Positions 53,278 through 62,627 of a stretch of 64,000 nucleotides of DNA are shown here, piece by piece. Position numbers and translations under genes: made by a program. The DNA comes from Isosphaera pallida ATCC 43644 (GTDB lineage: Bacteria > Planctomycetota > Planctomycetia > Isosphaerales > Isosphaeraceae): NCBI RefSeq assembly GCF_000186345.1, contig NC_014962.1, positions 4,616,450-4,680,449 of the forward strand, read 5' to 3'. Below the pieces are notes generated by a model. That model made no database searches. It was not told where the DNA came from and saw only the letters and a list, made by a program, of their open reading frames with translations. Every line of letters begins with the position of its first letter. The stretch's first letter is position 1.

Positions 53278-54792
53278 TCAAACTCCTGAAGCAACCACGG
53301 GGGCCGCGAGCGCGTCAGAGACCGCGGGGACTCCCGCGGGGGCCACTTCGTCCGCCAGGTCGGCCTCGAAGGCGTCCATCAAGACACGGCCTTTCATATG
53401 CTCTGGAATGGGCAGGTTGAGCAGATAAAGCATCGTGGGAGCAAGATCCAGGTTGGAGCATTCGCCCAGATCAACTCCGGATTTGATCCCCGGACCTTTT
53501 ACTAGGAGGACGCCAACCGGATCGTGCCACCCTTCCTTGCGGGTCGGGTCCGAGGCGATCGCCAAGTCTTCCAAGCGGTGTTCCCGCTCGGGTTGGTGGG
53601 GGAACACGCAACGGCGGTTGGGGTCGTAGTCCTCGAAGGCGCGTTGGGTGAGGTTGAGGCAAAGTGTGTCGCCCTGGCGATCGACCGCGAACAGCGGAAT
53701 GTCAGGTCGTTCGATCCAGGCTTGACGCAGGCGAGACTCAGCCGTGTCGAGATCGGCCGGGTCGGGGAAGCTCAGGATCCACTGCGGGGCCATGATCGAC
53801 AGTGAGCGGCATCGTCCAGTCATGCCGATGAGGTCGATGAGTTGGTTGATGTCCCGAATGCGAAGCACGTTGCGGCCTTCGGGAAATCGCTCGTCCACAT
53901 AGGGTTGTTGACCCAGGCCCGAGGCAACCATGATGACCGTGTTTGGACCGACCAGACGCTCGATTTTCGCCAGCAGTTCGTCGGCCACCTGATAGCCGAA
54001 GGTGATAGCGTCCCCCTTTTGGCGAATCTCCTCGTCGGAGGGCTTGGTGAGGAAGGCGGAGGGGTCGTGGCTTCGCCAGTAGCGGTGCATGTAGTGCGCC
54101 GCGTGGTTAGAGTGAAAAGTGGCAAAGTCGGGCCGATGCTGGCGATAGAGACGCTCGAAGAAGTCGAAATTGATGATGGGTTGGAGGCTGACCTTTTCCC
54201 AGACCCGATGCGGTTGGAGCTTAAACTTGGCGAGGGCGGCAGCCAAGCGGGCCAGAGTAGAGGGTTTGAGGCCGAGCTTGATCAGGCGCGCCACCAAACC
54301 GGCTTGACGCACCAGCTTGGTGCCTTTGGCAAGCGGGGTATGGGCGCGGGTCTGGGAGAGGTTCAGCTGCTGGATCGGTTCCAGGTCTTCGGGGAAGGTT
54401 TGCGTGTCGGGTGAAAAGGTGCTGGGTACCCAGAAGCCGCGGATGTCCTTGCGGGGCGGCCAAGTCATGATGGACCCGAAGACCCCCACCGACCGGCCAC
54501 CCTCGGCCGCGAGGTCATGGACTTTGGGACCGTGAACCGTCTCGGGTGGTTGTTCCAAAAAGTGGACCCCGTGTTCCTCACGGGGACGTCCGGTGTACAC
54601 GCTCATCCAACTGATCCAGGGGTCCAGATGGGGCGGCACCTCGGTCGCTACGGGGGAGGCGACGGTCCCTTCCGCCAGAAACCGCGCGAAGGTCGGGAGT
54701 TTGCCCTGCGCGACCAGGGGCCGAATGATTCGCCAGGTGATCTCGTTGAACTCGACCAGCAGAACCTTGCGACGCGGAGGCGCGACGACCAT
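53278..54792 (-). CDS. Alkaline-phosphatase-superfamily (phosphodiesterase-like) protein with altered metal site
   Basis: About 504 residues; the ATG ending at 54792 has GGGAGA upstream. The N-terminus reads KVLLVEFNEITWRIIRPLVA, then GKLPTFARFLAEGTVASPVA, which lines up with type I phosphodiesterase/nucleotide pyrophosphatases (VxxxGxDGxxW...LPNLxxL). Where those have an Asp metal ligand this has Asn, and the segment with the Thr/Ser nucleophile reads PPHLDPWISWMSVYTGRPRE. The later D-H-G motif is replaced by VASGLGQQPY. Near the C-terminus GVLLVKGPGIKSG and LDLAPTMLYLLNLPIPEHMK match the family. It may be a distinct or inactive branch. It begins the glycan locus. Confidence 0.75.
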   Translation of the reverse strand: MVVAPPRRKVLLVEFNEITWRIIRPLVAQGKLPTFARFLAEGTVASPVATEVPPHLDPWISWMSVYTGRPREEHGVHFLEQPPETVHGPKVHDLAAEGGRSVGVFGSIMTWPPRKDIRGFWVPSTFSPDTQTFPEDLEPIQQLNLSQTRAHTPLAKGTKLVRQAGLVARLIKLGLKPSTLARLAAALAKFKLQPHRVWEKVSLQPIINFDFFERLYRQHRPDFATFHSNHAAHYMHRYWRSHDPSAFLTKPSDEEIRQKGDAITFGYQVADELLAKIERLVGPNTVIMVASGLGQQPYVDERFPEGRNVLRIRDINQLIDLIGMTGRCRSLSIMAPQWILSFPDPADLDTAESRLRQAWIERPDIPLFAVDRQGDTLCLNLTQRAFEDYDPNRRCVFPHQPEREHRLEDLAIASDPTRKEGWHDPVGVLLVKGPGIKSGVDLGECSNLDLAPTMLYLLNLPIPEHMKGRVLMDAFEADLADEVAPAGVPAVSDALAAPVVASGV

Positions 54793-55018
54793 CGGCGATT
54801 CTCCCTCTCTGAACTTCGGATTAGGGGGCGAAGGAGCCCAAACCGATCCCATTGGCGTTCCGAGTGTACCACGAATGGACCGCGGGAACGCAATCCCGCG
54901 TTGGTCCCCGCAAACGTTACGCACCACTCGAAACGCCGTGACGCGAAATGTGAACACATCGATCAAATCAAGGTATGGCCGATGACCCACCTCATCCCCC
55001 ATCCGTCGGCGGAGGAAT

Positions 55019-56116
55019 TCAGAGCCAATGGAACCGTTCGTTCACCGCGTGGGTAATTCGAGCGTCCAACCAGCGCCGAGTTCCCTCGACCGGACGATCG
55101 GCGATGTAACCTAAATGGCCGCCGCGCGTCGAACAGACCACCTCGATGCTCCCGGGAAAGCGAAACGACCGTTGCGACTCCTCGGGAATGAACGGATCGT
55201 CCCAGGCGTGAATCACCAAACCCGGTAGGCTAATCTGATCCAGCAGAAACCCGGCGCTGGAGCGGGCGTAGTAATCCTCGGCGTCTCGAAACCCGTGCCT
55301 AGGGGCGGTGTAAGCTTCGTCGAAGTCGAAGACCCCCTTGACATTTTCCACGCCGGTCGGTCCCAGGTCGGGAAACCGTTGGTGGAGTCGTTCGACTGCG
55401 AACTTGAGTTGACGAGTAAAATTCCAATCGTAGAAACGATTAAAAGGATGTCTTAAGTGACGGCAGCAGGCGGCCAAATCCAACGGCGGGTTGGCAGCGA
55501 CGAAGCCGACCCAACCGGGGATGGGTCGCGTGGCGGCCTCGGCGGCGAGTTTGAGCGTGAGATTGGCCCCCAGGGAAAAGCCCACGACCATCCAGCGCCG
55601 TGCGGGCGGGAAGGGTCGCGGTGTCTCCGAGGAGGTTGCGTCGGGCATGGTTTGGGGATCGGCGAATGCGTCCAGAACGGCGCGAAGGTCCTCGGTGAGA
55701 CCGGCGTGATAGGTCTTGCGGGCCAGGCCAAAGCCGGGGCCGGCCCCTCTAAGGTTGAGACGCGCCACGCGACGGCCAGCCCGAGCCAGGCGGGTGGCGA
55801 CCCGCGCGACGTAGGGTGAGCGTTCATCCCCGCCCAAACCATGCACCATCAGGACCGCGCCGGACGCATCGTCCCATCCCGGCGGAATCGTGTCGGCCAC
55901 GATCAAGGCGTCGCCGTCCTCCAGGTCGATTCGGCGATGAGTGGTCCAGCTTCCCGGCGCAGCGGGATCGAGTTCCGGGGGAACCGCGTTGCCCGGCCAG
56001 TGACGCCCTAGGACGGTCTGCGCGTGGCCCCCTCGAAGCCAGATCGGAGGACGGAACGGAGCGAATTCCCCTTCCTGAGAGGGTGCGTGTTCAACCGGGG
56101 CACGGCGTGCCGTCAT
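55019..56116 (-). CDS. Alpha/beta hydrolase, YheT type
   Basis: 365 residues, with the ATG overlapping the upstream gene's stop by 4 nt (56113-56116). The family signature is RPPIWLRGGHAQTVLG at the N-terminus and LMVHGLGGDERSPYVARVAT for the oxyanion region. Nucleophile elbow: VVGFSLGANLTLKLAAE (Ser). The catalytic Asp is in IHAWDDPFIP and His in RGGHLGYI. YheT-type proteins are esterases of unknown physiological substrate. Although next to the glycan genes it is separated by 226 bp from the phosphodiesterase-like gene and is coupled instead to the secreted protein upstream. Confidence 0.9.
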   Translation of the reverse strand: MTARRAPVEHAPSQEGEFAPFRPPIWLRGGHAQTVLGRHWPGNAVPPELDPAAPGSWTTHRRIDLEDGDALIVADTIPPGWDDASGAVLMVHGLGGDERSPYVARVATRLARAGRRVARLNLRGAGPGFGLARKTYHAGLTEDLRAVLDAFADPQTMPDATSSETPRPFPPARRWMVVGFSLGANLTLKLAAEAATRPIPGWVGFVAANPPLDLAACCRHLRHPFNRFYDWNFTRQLKFAVERLHQRFPDLGPTGVENVKGVFDFDEAYTAPRHGFRDAEDYYARSSAGFLLDQISLPGLVIHAWDDPFIPEESQRSFRFPGSIEVVCSTRGGHLGYIADRPVEGTRRWLDARITHAVNERFHWL

Positions 56117-57714
56117 GGAGACGGATCCCAGGACAGGTCGCGGAATTCAAATTCCACATCGAGTCGGGTTTCCAACCGTCGATGTAGCCGCACGCGGGTG
56201 GGTGCCTCTGCCCCCGCTTGGGGGCGGGTGATGACAATCCAGCGGGTCTCGCCGGGTTGATTGGTCGAGCGGATCGACCGGGTCGCCACGATCGAGGGAC
56301 GACCCTGGTCGTCGATCCACTCGAAGGGTTCAGTGACACCCGCGGGACCGCCCACTCCCAGCAGGCCGCCGCGCACCAGTTCGGGCAATCCACCAGGATC
56401 TAGCGCTAAAGCGCCGAATGGATCCCCCCCCTGACCCGGTTCGGCTCCCGGGCGCGGCGCGACCAGCCATTCGATGGTGGCCGCGCCGGTGTCGAGATTG
56501 CGATCGAATCGAAGGAAGGTGATTTGAAACTCATCCACCTCGAAGGTCTGTCGCACTGCCTCGGCCAGGGGGATGACTCGGGGTTGAGGATCGGGTTGTC
56601 GAATGGTGACCGGCAGCTTGCCGGCCAGATGTTGGAACCCAGTGATGGGCTGGTCCGGGTCGTCCGACCAGGAAAGCGGCAACGCGATCACCAAGCGACT
56701 CAACGACGAGCGGACTCGGCTGGGCGTCATCAGATGGAGCGGGATCCCGGGCAAGGTCTCGAACTCTGGCTCGCCTCTTCGGTCGCGTCCCGCTTGGTCA
56801 AGGGCGGCGGTCAGACGGATCGCCCCATCAGCCACCACGGTTTTGCCCGGTTCGGCAACGATCTCCAGATGAGGACCGTACCGTCCAATCCGGGGCTCTA
56901 GGTGAATCACCTCCCCCTGCCCTTCAACTCCGCCCACGACGATTCGCCCGAAGGCTCGACCACGTCCCGCCCCCTCTACCACGACTTCCACCGCGCCGGC
57001 GAATCGATCACGAAACGCCGGATCGTCGAACCGCACCCGACCGTGATCAAGCGGTTGACGAATCAACCGAAGCCGCAGGGGGCCGGCGTAAACCCGGGGA
57101 CCTCGATCGGGCTGTCCCGGTTCCAGCACCAACGCCCCCGGGGAAAGTCGCAAACCATAATCTAGCGAGGCGGATGGCGTTTTGAGCTCGGCCTGGTCGC
57201 CCAGCAGGTCGAGCGCCTCCCAAAACGGAACCGGCTCGGGTCGTTCCAGAGTGATCCGACGGGTCTGATCGACTGAACGGGTTAGAACGATTTCAAAGCC
57301 GGAGCGGTCGCGGATCGCCTCGACCACTTCGCCAAGAGGACGATCGCGGAAATCTAGGCGAACCAAGGTGGGACCGGCGATCATTTCCTGACGGATCGCT
57401 CGTAGTAGTTGGCTGGCCCGGTCAGCCACCTCGGGGTCGTGGGAGTCCGCCGCACGGGTTAGGGCCGGAATGGCGCGTGGGCCGATCCCACGAAGCCGGG
57501 CGGCCGCCTGTTCGCGATCGGCGTAACGATCAGCTCCCAGACGATCGACCAATCTGTTGATCTCGGCGTCACTCGCGCCGGGGGGATCCTCCCGGGCCCA
57601 AGACGGTGAGGAACTTGTTGGCGGCCATAAGCCAGCTCCCCAGGCCAGCAGGCCTACCAAGACTCCTCGAAGGATCGGCGTGCCTTGAACAACTCGACGA
57701 TCAAGCAAACGCAT
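56113..57714 (-). CDS. Exported protein with HEAT-like and secretin-N-like segments (paralogue A)
   Basis: 533 residues; AGGGAG lies upstream of the ATG. A signal peptide (GVLVGLLAWGAGLWP) is followed by a HEAT-like helical segment, INRLVDRLGADRYADREQAA then ARLRGIGPRAIPALTRAADS. Next is a region like the N-terminal domain of secretins/TonB receptors: VRLDFRDRPLGEVVEAIRDR followed by ITLERPEPVPFWEALDLLGD. The rest is beta-rich, ending with a strand VEFEFRDLSW. It has a close paralogue next to it (57824-59338). No pore domain is seen. Its role is unknown. Confidence 0.7.
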   Translation of the reverse strand: MRLLDRRVVQGTPILRGVLVGLLAWGAGLWPPTSSSPSWAREDPPGASDAEINRLVDRLGADRYADREQAAARLRGIGPRAIPALTRAADSHDPEVADRASQLLRAIRQEMIAGPTLVRLDFRDRPLGEVVEAIRDRSGFEIVLTRSVDQTRRITLERPEPVPFWEALDLLGDQAELKTPSASLDYGLRLSPGALVLEPGQPDRGPRVYAGPLRLRLIRQPLDHGRVRFDDPAFRDRFAGAVEVVVEGAGRGRAFGRIVVGGVEGQGEVIHLEPRIGRYGPHLEIVAEPGKTVVADGAIRLTAALDQAGRDRRGEPEFETLPGIPLHLMTPSRVRSSLSRLVIALPLSWSDDPDQPITGFQHLAGKLPVTIRQPDPQPRVIPLAEAVRQTFEVDEFQITFLRFDRNLDTGAATIEWLVAPRPGAEPGQGGDPFGALALDPGGLPELVRGGLLGVGGPAGVTEPFEWIDDQGRPSIVATRSIRSTNQPGETRWIVITRPQAGAEAPTRVRLHRRLETRLDVEFEFRDLSWDPSP

Positions 57715-57823
57715 GGATCATCATCTCCCTGCCAACAATGCAGGATCGTCGCCATGTCCACCACGGCGACTTCGACCTCGACCGGCTTTCGGCCGCTTGA
57801 AGACGTGGGACGCAAGGACCGGT

Positions 57824-59338
57824 TTAGGGGATGGGAATGTCTCGAAACTCGAAGCGGACTTGAGCAGGGGCGTGTTTGAGCAGATGGACCCGAACAACGG
57901 CGGGGTCCCCAGGCGCTTCGGGATTGGCTCCGTTGCCGAAGTGACCGCCGGGCAGGGTCATCAACGTGACTTGGATCTCGCCGTTGGGCCGAGTGCCGCT
58001 GGAACGCAGGTACCAGCGGTTGAGATTGCCCTTGGCGTCGAGAACCTCGATCTGATTTTGCAAAAGGTTGTGCAGATTCGCCCCCATATCCGCATGGCCG
58101 CCAAAGGGGTCGGCCTCGTTACTGGTGCGCAGGGTCAACTCGATCGTGCTGGACTGTCCAGGCTGGATTTGCACCGCCCCCAAGGTGACGACCAGGTCGC
58201 CATCGGACGATTCGACAGTCTTGCCAGCCTCTTCCTTGAGACTCAAGCTCAAGGAGTCGGGCCGTCGGCTGGAGATGACCACCGGCAGAGTTCCGCTGAG
58301 CCGCGTCAGGATGGTTCCAGCGCCCTCGGGACGGATAAGGGGCAGCTGGAGGTTGAGTTGAGCCGCGCCCGACACGAAGCCTCCAAAATGGCGGGCTTGC
58401 GGGCCGGTTTCGGCATCGGGGTGACGGAGCGATTGGCCCAGTTCGTCTACTGCCTCCTCGATCTCGACCGGCCCACGCTGGGCCAACATCAACCGCGGCT
58501 CAGCGAACACCTGCATTTGCACCAGAAAATTGGCCTGAGGCTCGGGTTGGGGCATCGCTTGGAGTTGGTTGAAAATGATCACCGTGCGGGTGTAGGTCAA
58601 ATTGCTCAGCACCGACCGAAACGGCCCGTCGTCAAACGACGCCTGAAACGGCGGCTTGGAGCTGCCGGGACCGACCCGACCCGACGGCGTCAACAGAATC
58701 CCGGTCCCCGGCGTGCCCATGCCAAAGCCCTGGGTGATCTGAGGGGTCAACCCCCCGGTCTCAGTCAAGGCGTCCAGCGCTTCCCAAAACGGCACTGGTT
58801 TATCCCGCTTGAGCGTGATCCGACGCCCCGCCCATTCCTGTCCCGCCGGGTTGAGCAAATTGAGACGCGACTCGCAACGACGGCTCAAAGCCGCGACCAC
58901 CTCGGGCAGTGGAGCCTCCTCGAAGTCGAGCGTCAGCAGCGTGGGACGAACCATCTGGGCCGTTTCGATCCGATCGCGCAACGCGGCGGCCCGCGTCTGG
59001 ATTTCCGGGTCGCGCGAGGTCCGAGCCGTGCGCCTCAACGCCTCCAGAGCCAGGTCGCCCAGGCGATCCAACTCTCGCGCCGCCTCCTCGCGTTGGGCGT
59101 ATGTGTCCGAACCTAGCTGAGCGATCAGCCGCTCGATCGCCGCTTCCGACGCCGTTGTGGCTTCGGCGACTTCCTTGGATGAAGGAGTCGTGACTTCCTG
59201 GGCAACCACCAGAGGGACCGGAACAATCAAGCTCAGAGCCGCGATGCTCGGACCCAGAAACTGACCCACCCTCAACCGTTTGCCCTTCAGGTCGCTTCCC
59301 AGGAAGCGCGGCCCCACAGTCCCGAAAAGCGTTCTCAT
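57824..59338 (-). CDS. Exported protein with HEAT-like and secretin-N-like segments (paralogue B)
   Basis: About 504 residues from the ATG ending at 59338. A signal-like segment (LGPSIAALSLIVPVPLVVAQ) is followed by the same plan as the gene downstream: IERLIAQLGSDTYAQREEAA, LTLDFEEAPLPEVVAALSRR, ITLKRDKPVPFWEALDALTE and a closing FEFRDIPIP strand. Shared order and endings show tandem duplication, though overall identity is low by eye. It is separated from paralogue A by about 110 bp and is the first gene of the minus-strand series. Function unknown. Confidence 0.7.
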   Translation of the reverse strand: MRTLFGTVGPRFLGSDLKGKRLRVGQFLGPSIAALSLIVPVPLVVAQEVTTPSSKEVAEATTASEAAIERLIAQLGSDTYAQREEAARELDRLGDLALEALRRTARTSRDPEIQTRAAALRDRIETAQMVRPTLLTLDFEEAPLPEVVAALSRRCESRLNLLNPAGQEWAGRRITLKRDKPVPFWEALDALTETGGLTPQITQGFGMGTPGTGILLTPSGRVGPGSSKPPFQASFDDGPFRSVLSNLTYTRTVIIFNQLQAMPQPEPQANFLVQMQVFAEPRLMLAQRGPVEIEEAVDELGQSLRHPDAETGPQARHFGGFVSGAAQLNLQLPLIRPEGAGTILTRLSGTLPVVISSRRPDSLSLSLKEEAGKTVESSDGDLVVTLGAVQIQPGQSSTIELTLRTSNEADPFGGHADMGANLHNLLQNQIEVLDAKGNLNRWYLRSSGTRPNGEIQVTLMTLPGGHFGNGANPEAPGDPAVVRVHLLKHAPAQVRFEFRDIPIP

Positions 59339-59824
59339 GGAGGCTCGATCCTCATCGTATGTAGTGAGATGGACAGAGAGCGGAAGGAGTTGCCTAGGTC
59401 GGATCACTCTGCCTCAGCGCGGTCGTTCGCAAGCAGGAAACGTGGAGTCATCCTGTGGGAGGTGAAACCGGCGGCGATTTCAACTTCCCTCCACACCGTG
59501 GCTTGTCGAAGGTACCCACGCCCTAACCAACGCGACCCCAACGCCACTCCACAAGGTTGGATGCTATTGGGTAGGCTCGCCGACTGAATCTCCTCGACAT
59601 TAACTCTATGATGATACACCCTACCCGCACCGATTGGCGAGGGTGACGAGCTGATTGACGAGCAACCCCGACGCGATTGACGTTCCTTCCGAGGTCTTCG
59701 CCAGGTCAAGGCGTGTCGTAGGACACGTGGCAGATCGATTGCCTGGAAAGTGGTTTGCTATGCCAGGTTGCCGTCAACGTTTCCGCTTGGCCTGAGTTTT
59801 TATTTACACTCAAGAGGCTGACCG
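59339..59824. other. Divergent intergenic region with possible promoter of the secreted protein
   Basis: About 490 bp between divergent genes. Close to the plus-strand start, TTGGCC near 59787 and TATTTA near 59801 could act as weak promoter elements, but the spacing is short. An AAGAGG ribosome site lies about 8 nt before the ATG at 59825. No RNA gene or repeat was found. Confidence 0.4.
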
Positions 59825-60784
59825 ATGATCATTCCCGATTCCTCCTTCCCGCGTTTCCGCGGGGTTTTCCGCCGGCTTGGCCGCGTGGTTGTTCAAGGGA
59901 CGCAGCTGGGTGGTTGGGTTCTTGTGATCGTCGTGAGCGGGATGATCACGGTCGCGGAAGCGTCACCGACCTTCGTGGGACAACCCCCCGCGGTTGTTCC
60001 GAACAACGCCGACGAGCCGTCCGAGGGATCGACCGCCGGTTCCCGCGCGACCAGCCGAGCGTCCCGGTTTTTCAATACGCCGGTTGGCAGGGGTGGGAGC
60101 GGGGGGGCGAACCGGGCCAACGACCTTGATGCGTCGGGCGATGATGCCGGGCTGGATTCATCCGCGCGGGCATCCAGGTCGCGCGGCTCAAGGGAGCGGG
60201 GACGGTTCCGCGCCTCCGAACCGGAACTCGGTTCGCGGGATGCGGATCTCCCAACGATCGATCCGCTTCGGCGTCCTCGAGTCGGTCTGGGAATGGCGGC
60301 GACTCGCCAACGTCTCGGCCTGCCGGAGATCGCTACGACCACGGGGCGGGTGGACGCCCCGACTCCAACCGCGCGATCCGGAACGGCCGCGACTCGAATC
60401 GGTGGGGTGTCGAACGAATTTCTGGATCGGGCGGCCAGGTATCGGGCCGCATTGCGGGATCGGGCCCTCCGCGAACGCGATCCGGAACGACGAGCCGAGT
60501 GGACACGCCGCCTGCGCGAATTCGACGCCAAACTGAGGGAGGTTCTGGAACGTCGTCGCTCCGGCGACACCGAAGAGCAGGCCGCTCCCCCCGCCCAAAC
60601 GGATCGTCCAGGAGGAGGCCAATCAGAGCCGGCTCCGGCCGCGCGATCCACCACGTCCTCGTCCTCGGCCGGTGCGCCACGTCGTCCCGCGACGGACGCC
60701 TCGAGAACCGACGACGCCGAGTCGCCCCGCACACCGACTGACGATCTGCCCCCCGCGTTGCCCCCCACGCCGCGCCGTGGTTGA
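59825..60784 (+). CDS. Secreted low-complexity protein with helical segment
   Basis: 319 residues, with AAGAGG upstream. A signal peptide is present (LGGWVLVIVVSGMITVAEAS). The mature protein is rich in Ser, Arg, Ala, Gly and Pro. One amphipathic charged segment near residues 200-245 (RAARYRAALRDRALRERDPE, then RRAEWTRRLREFDAKLREVL) should form a helix or coiled coil. No family was recognised. An open frame covers the opposite strand as well, but the signal peptide, ribosome site and helical region favour this strand. Confidence 0.6.
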   Translation: MIIPDSSFPRFRGVFRRLGRVVVQGTQLGGWVLVIVVSGMITVAEASPTFVGQPPAVVPNNADEPSEGSTAGSRATSRASRFFNTPVGRGGSGGANRANDLDASGDDAGLDSSARASRSRGSRERGRFRASEPELGSRDADLPTIDPLRRPRVGLGMAATRQRLGLPEIATTTGRVDAPTPTARSGTAATRIGGVSNEFLDRAARYRAALRDRALRERDPERRAEWTRRLREFDAKLREVLERRRSGDTEEQAAPPAQTDRPGGGQSEPAPAARSTTSSSSAGAPRRPATDASRTDDAESPRTPTDDLPPALPPTPRRG

Positions 60785-60894
60785 CCACGATTGCGACGGG
60801 ATTCGTCGCGTTGGATTGGAGTGGAGAAAAGATCAATGCGTTGAAGTGGGCGAACATAAGAAGATAAGATGTAGCAGCGTGGATGAGCGTGAAG

Positions 60895-60937
60895 GGGAAC
60901 CGGCCCGGCTGATCCATCCGATCCGAGCACGGTTCCC
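60895..60937. terminator. Weak inverted repeat between convergent genes
   Basis: GGGAACCG and CGGTTCCC pair across a 27-nt loop and are followed by TTTGGCGTTTT on the plus strand. The loop is long, so this is only a possible terminator between the convergent secreted-protein and gnd genes. Confidence 0.3.
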
Positions 60938-61040
60938 TTTGGCGTTTTCAAGAGGTCCGGGAAGGAGGTCGGTGGGTTCGGTTCTACGCCTGGCCCTCCG
61001 GTTGCGACTCCTCCCACGTTCTTATCTTGCTATTTTTATA

Positions 61041-62504
61041 CTAAACGTTGTAGGTGGTGCTGGCGGTGGTCCCGCCGCGTCCGGTCCAGTTAGTGTGGAA
61101 GAACTGACCACGCGGCTTGTCAACCCGCTCATAGGTATGCGCGCCGAAATAGTCGCGCTGGGCCTGGAGCAGATTGGCGGGCAGGCGACCCGAGCGGTAG
61201 CCGTCGAAATAGGACAGCGCTGAGGCCATCGCCGGGATTGGCACTCCGCGTAGCGCCGCAGTGGCCACGACGCGCCGCCAGCTGTCCTGAGCTTGGGCGA
61301 TTTGGTCGCGGAAATAAGGGTCCACCAAGAGATTGGAAAGATGAGGGTTGGCGTCAAACGCCTCTTTGATCTTGCCCAAGAAGACTGAGCGAATGATGCA
61401 ACCGCCGCGCCACATCAGGGCGATGCCGCCATAGTTGAAGTTCCAGCCCGACTCCTTGGCCATCTCACGCATCAGGACGTAACCCTGCGAGTAGGAGATA
61501 AGCTTGGAGGCGTAGAGGGCTTGTTCCAGGTCATTGACGAAGGCGTCAGGGTCGCCGTCGAAGGGGGGCGGGTTGGGTCCTTTCAGCAACGGTTCGGCGG
61601 CCACGCGCTCTTCCTTGAGGGCAGAGAGACAGCGGGCGTAGACAGCCTCGGCGATCAGGGTCAACGGGGTGCCCAGATCGGTGGAGGAGTTGACCGTCCA
61701 CTTACCAGTCCCCTTCTGGCCAGCGGCGTCGAGAATCAGATCGACCAGCGGCTTGCCGGTCTCGGGGTCGATGTAGCCCAGGATGTCGGCGGTGATCTCG
61801 ATCAGGTAGCTGTTGAGCCTCCCTTGATTCCAACGCTTGAAAATTTCATGTTGTTTGGAGGCGTCGTAGCCCAACACGGCGCTCATCAGGTGGTGGGCTT
61901 CGCAGATGAGTTGCATGTCGCCGTATTCGATGCCGTTATGGACCATCTTGACGTAGTGGCCCGCGCCTTCGGGACCAACCCAGTCGCAGCAGGGGGACCC
62001 GTCCTCCACCTTGGCGGCGATGCTTTGGAAGATCGGTTTGATCAGCGGCCAGCCTTCGACGTTGCCGCCGGGCATGATCGAGGGACCCTTGAGCGCGCCT
62101 TCCTCGCCGCCGGAGACCCCGGTGCCGATGAACAGTAGGTTTTTGGCACGCAGCGCCCGTTCCCGACGGGTGGTGTCGGGATAATGGGTGTTGCCACCGT
62201 CGATGAGCAGGTCACCGGGTTCGAGCAGGGGCACCAGTTCGTCGATCACGGCGTCCACCGCGGCGCCGGCCTTCACCATTATCATAATTTTGCGCGGACG
62301 CTTGAGCGCGGCGACCAATTCGGCGGGCGTGTGGCACCCCACCAACTTTTTACCCCGGCCGCGACCATTGATAAACTCGTCCACCTTGGAGGTGGTGCGG
62401 TTGTAAACCGCTACGGTGTAGCCGTGGCTCTCCATGTTGAGAACCAGGTTTTCACCCATGACGGCCAGACCGATCAAGCCGATGTCGGCGGTCGGTTCGC
62501 TCAT
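61041..62504 (-). CDS. gnd: 6-phosphogluconate dehydrogenase, decarboxylating
   Basis: About 487 residues from the ATG ending at 62504. It turns 6-phosphogluconate into ribulose 5-phosphate and CO2 with NADP. The nucleotide fold is [20 protein letters not shown] with [14 protein letters not shown]; the NRT segment favours NADP. Substrate and catalytic landmarks: [40 protein letters not shown] with the catalytic Lys, [20 protein letters not shown] and the C-terminal [14 protein letters not shown]. Length fits the long, dimeric form. It follows the phosphofructokinase gene on the same strand after about 120 bp. Confidence 0.95.
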   Translation of the reverse strand: MSEPTADIGLIGLAVMGENLVLNMESHGYTVAVYNRTTSKVDEFINGRGRGKKLVGCHTPAELVAALKRPRKIMIMVKAGAAVDAVIDELVPLLEPGDLLIDGGNTHYPDTTRRERALRAKNLLFIGTGVSGGEEGALKGPSIMPGGNVEGWPLIKPIFQSIAAKVEDGSPCCDWVGPEGAGHYVKMVHNGIEYGDMQLICEAHHLMSAVLGYDASKQHEIFKRWNQGRLNSYLIEITADILGYIDPETGKPLVDLILDAAGQKGTGKWTVNSSTDLGTPLTLIAEAVYARCLSALKEERVAAEPLLKGPNPPPFDGDPDAFVNDLEQALYASKLISYSQGYVLMREMAKESGWNFNYGGIALMWRGGCIIRSVFLGKIKEAFDANPHLSNLLVDPYFRDQIAQAQDSWRRVVATAALRGVPIPAMASALSYFDGYRSGRLPANLLQAQRDYFGAHTYERVDKPRGQFFHTNWTGRGGTTASTTYNV

Positions 62505-62627
62505 CGTCGTCCACTCACTTCTACGAGACTTGGGGAAGGATTGCGATTCGCGGACAGAAAGACGGAACACTTCAAGGCGATCGAATCGGATGATGGTCGT
62601 TGACCAGGCCGAGGAGTCGCGTCCGGC

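Noticed and set aside
59893-61017. 374-codon minus-strand open frame opposite the secreted protein
   Set aside because: Arg/Ser/Pro-rich antisense product; the plus-strand frame has a signal peptide and ribosome site.
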